Source of the DNA: G965229605 sp965229605
GTDB lineage: Bacteria > Pseudomonadota > Alphaproteobacteria > CBDDJK01
DNA length: 64,000 bases
Direction: 5' to 3'
Assembly (NCBI GenBank): GCA_965229605.1
Contig: OZ245892.1
Span: forward strand, 2,480,001 to 2,544,000
Positions 62,001 to 64,000 of this stretch are shown piece after piece (positions within the stretch are counted from its first letter, which is position 1; every line of letters starts with the position of its first letter). The notes beneath the pieces were generated by a model. That model had not been told where the DNA came from, searched no databases, and was given only the letters and a program-made list of their open reading frames with translations. A program made the position numbers and the translations under genes.

Positions 62001-62187
62001 CTTCTTGCGGGTCAAATGGGGAAAAAAACACCGCTTCGGTCTGTCCGGGAATCACGCCGACAAGCGACTGCATCGCGTCCGATAAATTCCGGGATAAATG
62101 GGACCCCGGACCCAGGCGGGGCGGACTCACGGATATATCCCCCGCTTGCGGGCCATCTGTTGCCGCCGGTTCAAGAAATTTTTGCAA
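59071..62187 (-). CDS. DinG-like ATP-dependent helicase
   Basis: The 1038-residue protein has an N-terminal part of about 270 residues and then an XPD/DinG helicase core. It shows Walker A AEAGTGTGKTLGY near residue 300, four cysteines (YLCLLN, RGECIY, SACPHY, RRCFIE) for an iron-sulfur cluster between about 360 and 450, and a DEGH motif (VFDEGHHLFEA) near 475. The C-terminal motif region (QAFGRLIRTEQDSGVFVMLDRR) is also present. It probably resolves R-loops or unusual DNA. It ends in a gene gap of about 40 bp from the AEC start. Confidence 0.93.
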   Translation of the reverse strand: MQKFLEPAATDGPQAGDISVSPPRLGPGSHLSRNLSDAMQSLVGVIPGQTEAVFFSPFDPQEAAHLPLEEARKKAKAQSPNLLFCHGLSVAARLGVSGPLAGYDLLELFAFVRPASFCLPTPAGVAEAVAPSGKKAIAAGSSSDLAAASLFHSAQALIDDFKAEVASANDSKRHQLFALIEAMQAANWPWAKVLREATGFADGSDAQESDNSTQNTPSFFRSGLEVWQGLPEWAERAPPLSPSDQPVTGGEARSALDMVLNQAGFSSRPGQADYAEAVTEAFQPRKSEDGANLVLAEAGTGTGKTLGYIAPALSWAVKNKGPVWISTFTRNLQQQIEDELNRIYPDPQLRAERVVVRKGRENYLCLLNYEELVAGIGFLPEGTAGLGLIARFLSATTSGDLTGGDFPGWLGELLGAKRLYQLHDKRGECIYSACPHYRRCFIERTKRASIRADLVIANHALVMRQTQPEFFDSARFVFDEGHHLFEAADSAFSIRFCGQETEWLRRYIRGNEQSRSGRAKGLAERLEEGMAIAEVWQESPDNKEGSGKKPLSLREDLAGLARAASQLPDQDWRRRIFDLETDKNMDEDKSGENPLQNALQPSLQLSSACIGPVEELLHQIFRLVMKRAAPREREGGFDLELTIAPEPALLPALDQSIQVLVDMERYAARLLAQFNQVLVEAMDILETDQRFRLEQTCRILEQRVVGPVQAWAGLLHAIKEDSESISGPDSDFIDWYMLNRQGGRAQDVGISRHWLDPSRPFARVFYDAAHGALITSATLTSAADIKESNSPDTRNWAMAEALTGTRHQSDPALRVQVVSPFAYGKMTRVLLVNDLDPQDIDVLARAMLKLTIAAGGGALGLFTAIGRLRAVHGRIAGALESEGLPLYAQHIDKMSTTSLIDIFRAETDACLFGTDAVRDGIDVPGRSLRLLMFDKTPWPRPTILHRARRDHFKDVFGSSNGFDDEMTKGKLRQAFGRLIRTEQDSGVFVMLDRRFPSRLMSAFPEGVSPMRVGIAEAIRLTSDFLETSENTRAIDDMF

Positions 62188-62190
62188 TCG

Positions 62191-63054
62191 TCAGGTATTT
62201 TTATGTGTCGTGTTTTTAGGGGCAGTTCTTTTAGAGGGCGCATTTTTAGTTTTGGTTTTTGCCACCGCTTTTTTCAGCACGGCAATTTCCTGACGTAAAA
62301 GGGCAATCTCGTCGCGCAAGGGGTCGCAATCTTCACGCTCGACCGGCATTCCATAAGGACTGAATTGAGGGCTGGACGCCTGATCAGGTTCAGATGAAGC
62401 AGCCGGTGCGTTAACAGGACGCGCTGGAATCCCGACCATCGTATCACCCGGCGCAACATCTTTAACAACCACCGCATTGGCCCCGATTCGCGCACCTTTG
62501 CCAACCGTGATCGGCCCCAGAATCTGTGCCCCGGAACCGACAATCACTTCATCCTCCAAGGTCGGATGGCGCTTGAGATCGCGCTGGTCATCCGCATTTT
62601 CAGACGGCGACACCCCGCCAAGCGTCACATCATGGTAAAGCGTCACATTCTTGCCAATCTCGGCAGTTTCGCCAATCACCACCCCCATGCCATGATCAAT
62701 AAAAAGCCCGGACCCGATTTTGGCGCCGGGATGAATCTCGATACCGGTCAGCCAGCGGGCAAGCTGCGAGATATAGCGCGCAAGCACAAACCAGCGTCGC
62801 CGATAAAGCGGATGGCTCAGCCAATAAAGCAGCACCGCATGAAAGGAGGGATAAAGCAAGATGACCTCCAGACGGCTGCGGGCCGCCGGATCACGGGCGA
62901 TGATGCCATCGACCTCGGCCAGTAAACGCGCAATAAAAGACGGCGGCGGACGCATCTGTGTCGCCTTTACTTTTTGTGAATCGGTCTTCGGCGAGTCTTC
63001 TCCTGCACCGGATTCTTTATCAAAACTATCCTCGGCTCTGATGTCTGCGCTCAT
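62191..63054 (-). CDS. cysE: Serine O-acetyltransferase
   Basis: The 287-residue protein has the N-terminal helical domain and a left-handed beta-helix with IHPGAKIGSGLFIDHGMGVVIGETAEIG and VTLYHDVTLGGVS, including the catalytic histidine. It makes O-acetylserine for cysteine synthesis. A 25-residue acidic leader and a Lys-rich C-terminal helix (KKAVAKTKTKNAPSKR) are longer than usual. It starts upstream of the DinG-like gene on the same strand with 4 bp between them. Confidence 0.94.
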   Translation of the reverse strand: MSADIRAEDSFDKESGAGEDSPKTDSQKVKATQMRPPPSFIARLLAEVDGIIARDPAARSRLEVILLYPSFHAVLLYWLSHPLYRRRWFVLARYISQLARWLTGIEIHPGAKIGSGLFIDHGMGVVIGETAEIGKNVTLYHDVTLGGVSPSENADDQRDLKRHPTLEDEVIVGSGAQILGPITVGKGARIGANAVVVKDVAPGDTMVGIPARPVNAPAASSEPDQASSPQFSPYGMPVEREDCDPLRDEIALLRQEIAVLKKAVAKTKTKNAPSKRTAPKNTTHKNT

Positions 63055-63154
63055 CTTTCGTCCTTATTTCTGTGCCAGCAAAACCAACTCTTTCTATAAA
63101 CCAAACCCTATAAAGTAAACAGGACCCAATTTCAAAACGCGATTTCTTGCGCCT

Positions 63155-63182
63155 CTTGAAAACAGCCAAAACAACCCTACAT
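63155..63182 (+). promoter_or_regulatory. Candidate RpoH (heat-shock) promoter of hsp20
   Basis: CTTGAA at 63155-63160 and CCCTACAT at 63175-63182 with a 14-base spacer match the alphaproteobacterial sigma-32 type promoter. The start codon of hsp20 lies 70 bp downstream. I see no CIRCE element in this gap. Confidence 0.6.
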
Positions 63183-63252
63183 ATAAACCACAAGAGGTCG
63201 GCCATAATGGAGACCTCAAAACACCTATTGCTCTAACCTATGGAGGATAGCT

Positions 63253-63753
63253 ATGCGTACCTTTGATCTCTCACCGCTGTTTCGAACCTCGGTCGGATAT
63301 GACCGGATGGCCCGACTGCTCGACAGTATGGCCAGCGAACCAACAGCCTCATACCCGCCCTATAATATCGAAAAACTCTCCGATGAAGCCTATATCATCA
63401 CAATGGCTGTCGCCGGTTTCCGCGAAGAAGACCTGGATATTCAGGTTCAGGAAAACCAGCTGACCATCGCAGGGCGACTGCAAACAGACGAAAATCAACC
63501 CGATGAGCGAGTCTTTCTTTACCGCGGCATTGCTGAACGCGCCTTTGAACGGCGTTTCTCGCTTGCCGACCATATCAAGGTCAGTGGCGCACGCCTGAAC
63601 GACGGACTCTTGCACGTCGATCTGGTCCGGGAAGTCCCCGAAGCCGCTAAACCGCGCCGGGTTGAAATCACCAATGCGGTGTCTGAGCCGGTTCAACAGA
63701 AAATCGAGCCGCAAAACAAGGCCTCCACCCGAAAGGTCAAAGCGGCGGCTTAA
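63253..63753 (+). CDS. Small heat-shock protein Hsp20 (IbpA-like)
   Basis: The 166-residue protein has an alpha-crystallin domain from about residue 35 to 130, with EKLSDEAYIITMAVAGFREEDLDI and the closing ERAFERRFSLADHIKVSGARLNDGLLHVDL. It should hold denatured proteins for refolding. A GGAGG site precedes the ATG. A Lys/Ala-rich tail ends the protein. It is likely controlled by the RpoH-type promoter upstream. Confidence 0.95.
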   Translation: MRTFDLSPLFRTSVGYDRMARLLDSMASEPTASYPPYNIEKLSDEAYIITMAVAGFREEDLDIQVQENQLTIAGRLQTDENQPDERVFLYRGIAERAFERRFSLADHIKVSGARLNDGLLHVDLVREVPEAAKPRRVEITNAVSEPVQQKIEPQNKASTRKVKAAA

Positions 63754-63845
63754 GGAGCCTTCAGCCACATAAAAAAACAACAAGATGTTCAGTCGTTACC
63801 TTTAACAGGCGATAACTGTTCACTTAACAAACGTGGGGCAAATTG

Positions 63846-63876
63846 GCGGGAGACCTTCCGGGTCTCCCGCTTTTTT
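63846..63876 (+). terminator. Rho-independent terminator of hsp20
   Basis: A perfect 10-bp stem (GCGGGAGACC at 63846-63855 and its complement at 63861-63870) with a TTCCG loop is followed by a T run (63871 on). It lies about 90 bp after hsp20. Confidence 0.95.
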
Positions 63877-63939
63877 ATTTGAAGCTGACAAAAAATATGG
63901 CAAAAGCAACAGACTCAAAAGCAGCAGATAACAAAACCA

Positions 63940-64000
63940 ATGACCAAAACAGACGAACGCCATATTGAACGCCATATCGAAAGCTGGACTGACAGTTATT
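63940..64000 (+). CDS. Start of an unidentified gene (runs off the window)
   Basis: An ATG at 63940 opens a frame of 20 residues (MTKTDERHIERHIESWTDSY) up to the window end. It is too short to identify. A competing frame from 63898 stops after 23 residues. The DNA repeats CGCCATAT-CGAA-like units, giving the HIERHIE repeat. Confidence 0.35.
   Translation, partial: MTKTDERHIERHIESWTDSY

Overview
The window looks like a chromosomal stretch of a sulfur-oxidising alphaproteobacterium. The evidence is the sox genes beside a SoeABC-type sulfite dehydrogenase, AddAB instead of RecBCD, a hemE gene flanked by a candidate replication origin (the Caulobacter/Rickettsia arrangement), an alphaproteobacterial phosphoserine transaminase, DUF2066, and a TolQRA set. 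I cannot name the genus. No prophage, CRISPR array, rRNA or intact insertion sequence was seen.

Layout. 1-1.1 kb: the sox genes soxY, soxZ and the start of a probable soxB, on the minus strand, behind a promoter overlapped by an inverted repeat of the ATTC-N8-GAAT type used by sulfide/persulfide-sensing ArsR repressors. 1.2-3.6 kb: dnaN-recF. 3.6-4.4 kb: a TauE/TSUP exporter. 4.5-5.4 kb: nuoA-nuoB without the rest of the complex I operon. 5.4-6.9 kb: hemE and a gene-free segment with two perfect DnaA boxes and an AT-rich tract (candidate oriC). 6.9-12.7 kb: a VOC-bicupin gene and soeABC. 12.9-17.9 kb: lon-tolQ-tolR-tolA. 18-24 kb: DUF2066, a redoxin-prolyl hydroxylase fusion, GNAT, tsaE, tsaB, bolA, csaA. 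24.3-31.1 kb: addB-addA. 31.3-31.9 kb: a HigBA-type toxin-antitoxin pair. 32-37.4 kb: DM13, pobA, serC-serA, an LptA-like gene. 37.56 kb: tRNA-Thr(GGT). 37.7-45.5 kb: accessory genes, including a membrane protein with a hexanucleotide array. 45.6-49.1 kb: an AT-richer sugar/glycan island. 49.3-58 kb: ferredoxin reductase, HrgA-like, EVE, DUF2937, uppP, an orphan TRAP binding protein, fabI, and an AEC-SDR-ATP-grasp operon. 59-64 kb: a DinG-like helicase, cysE, hsp20.

How the genes work together. SoxYZ carries sulfur intermediates and SoxB hydrolyses the sulfate group. Sulfite could be oxidised in the cytoplasm by SoeABC, feeding the quinone pool, or exported by the TSUP protein. The clustering of all three around dnaN and the candidate origin is the main metabolic theme. 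Tol, LptA-like and UppP serve the envelope. AddAB and RecF serve recombination repair.

The most unusual structures are these. A three-copy, about 271-bp, TA-flanked miniature inverted-repeat element sits exactly in the tolQ stop codon, and elsewhere one of its ends supplies in-frame ATG codons to two downstream genes. A 204-bp array encodes 34 alternating Ala-X dipeptides. A 39-bp palindrome covers the start of a DUF4143 ATPase. A glycosyltransferase reading frame extends about 59 codons upstream of its first canonical start without any ATG, GTG or TTG.
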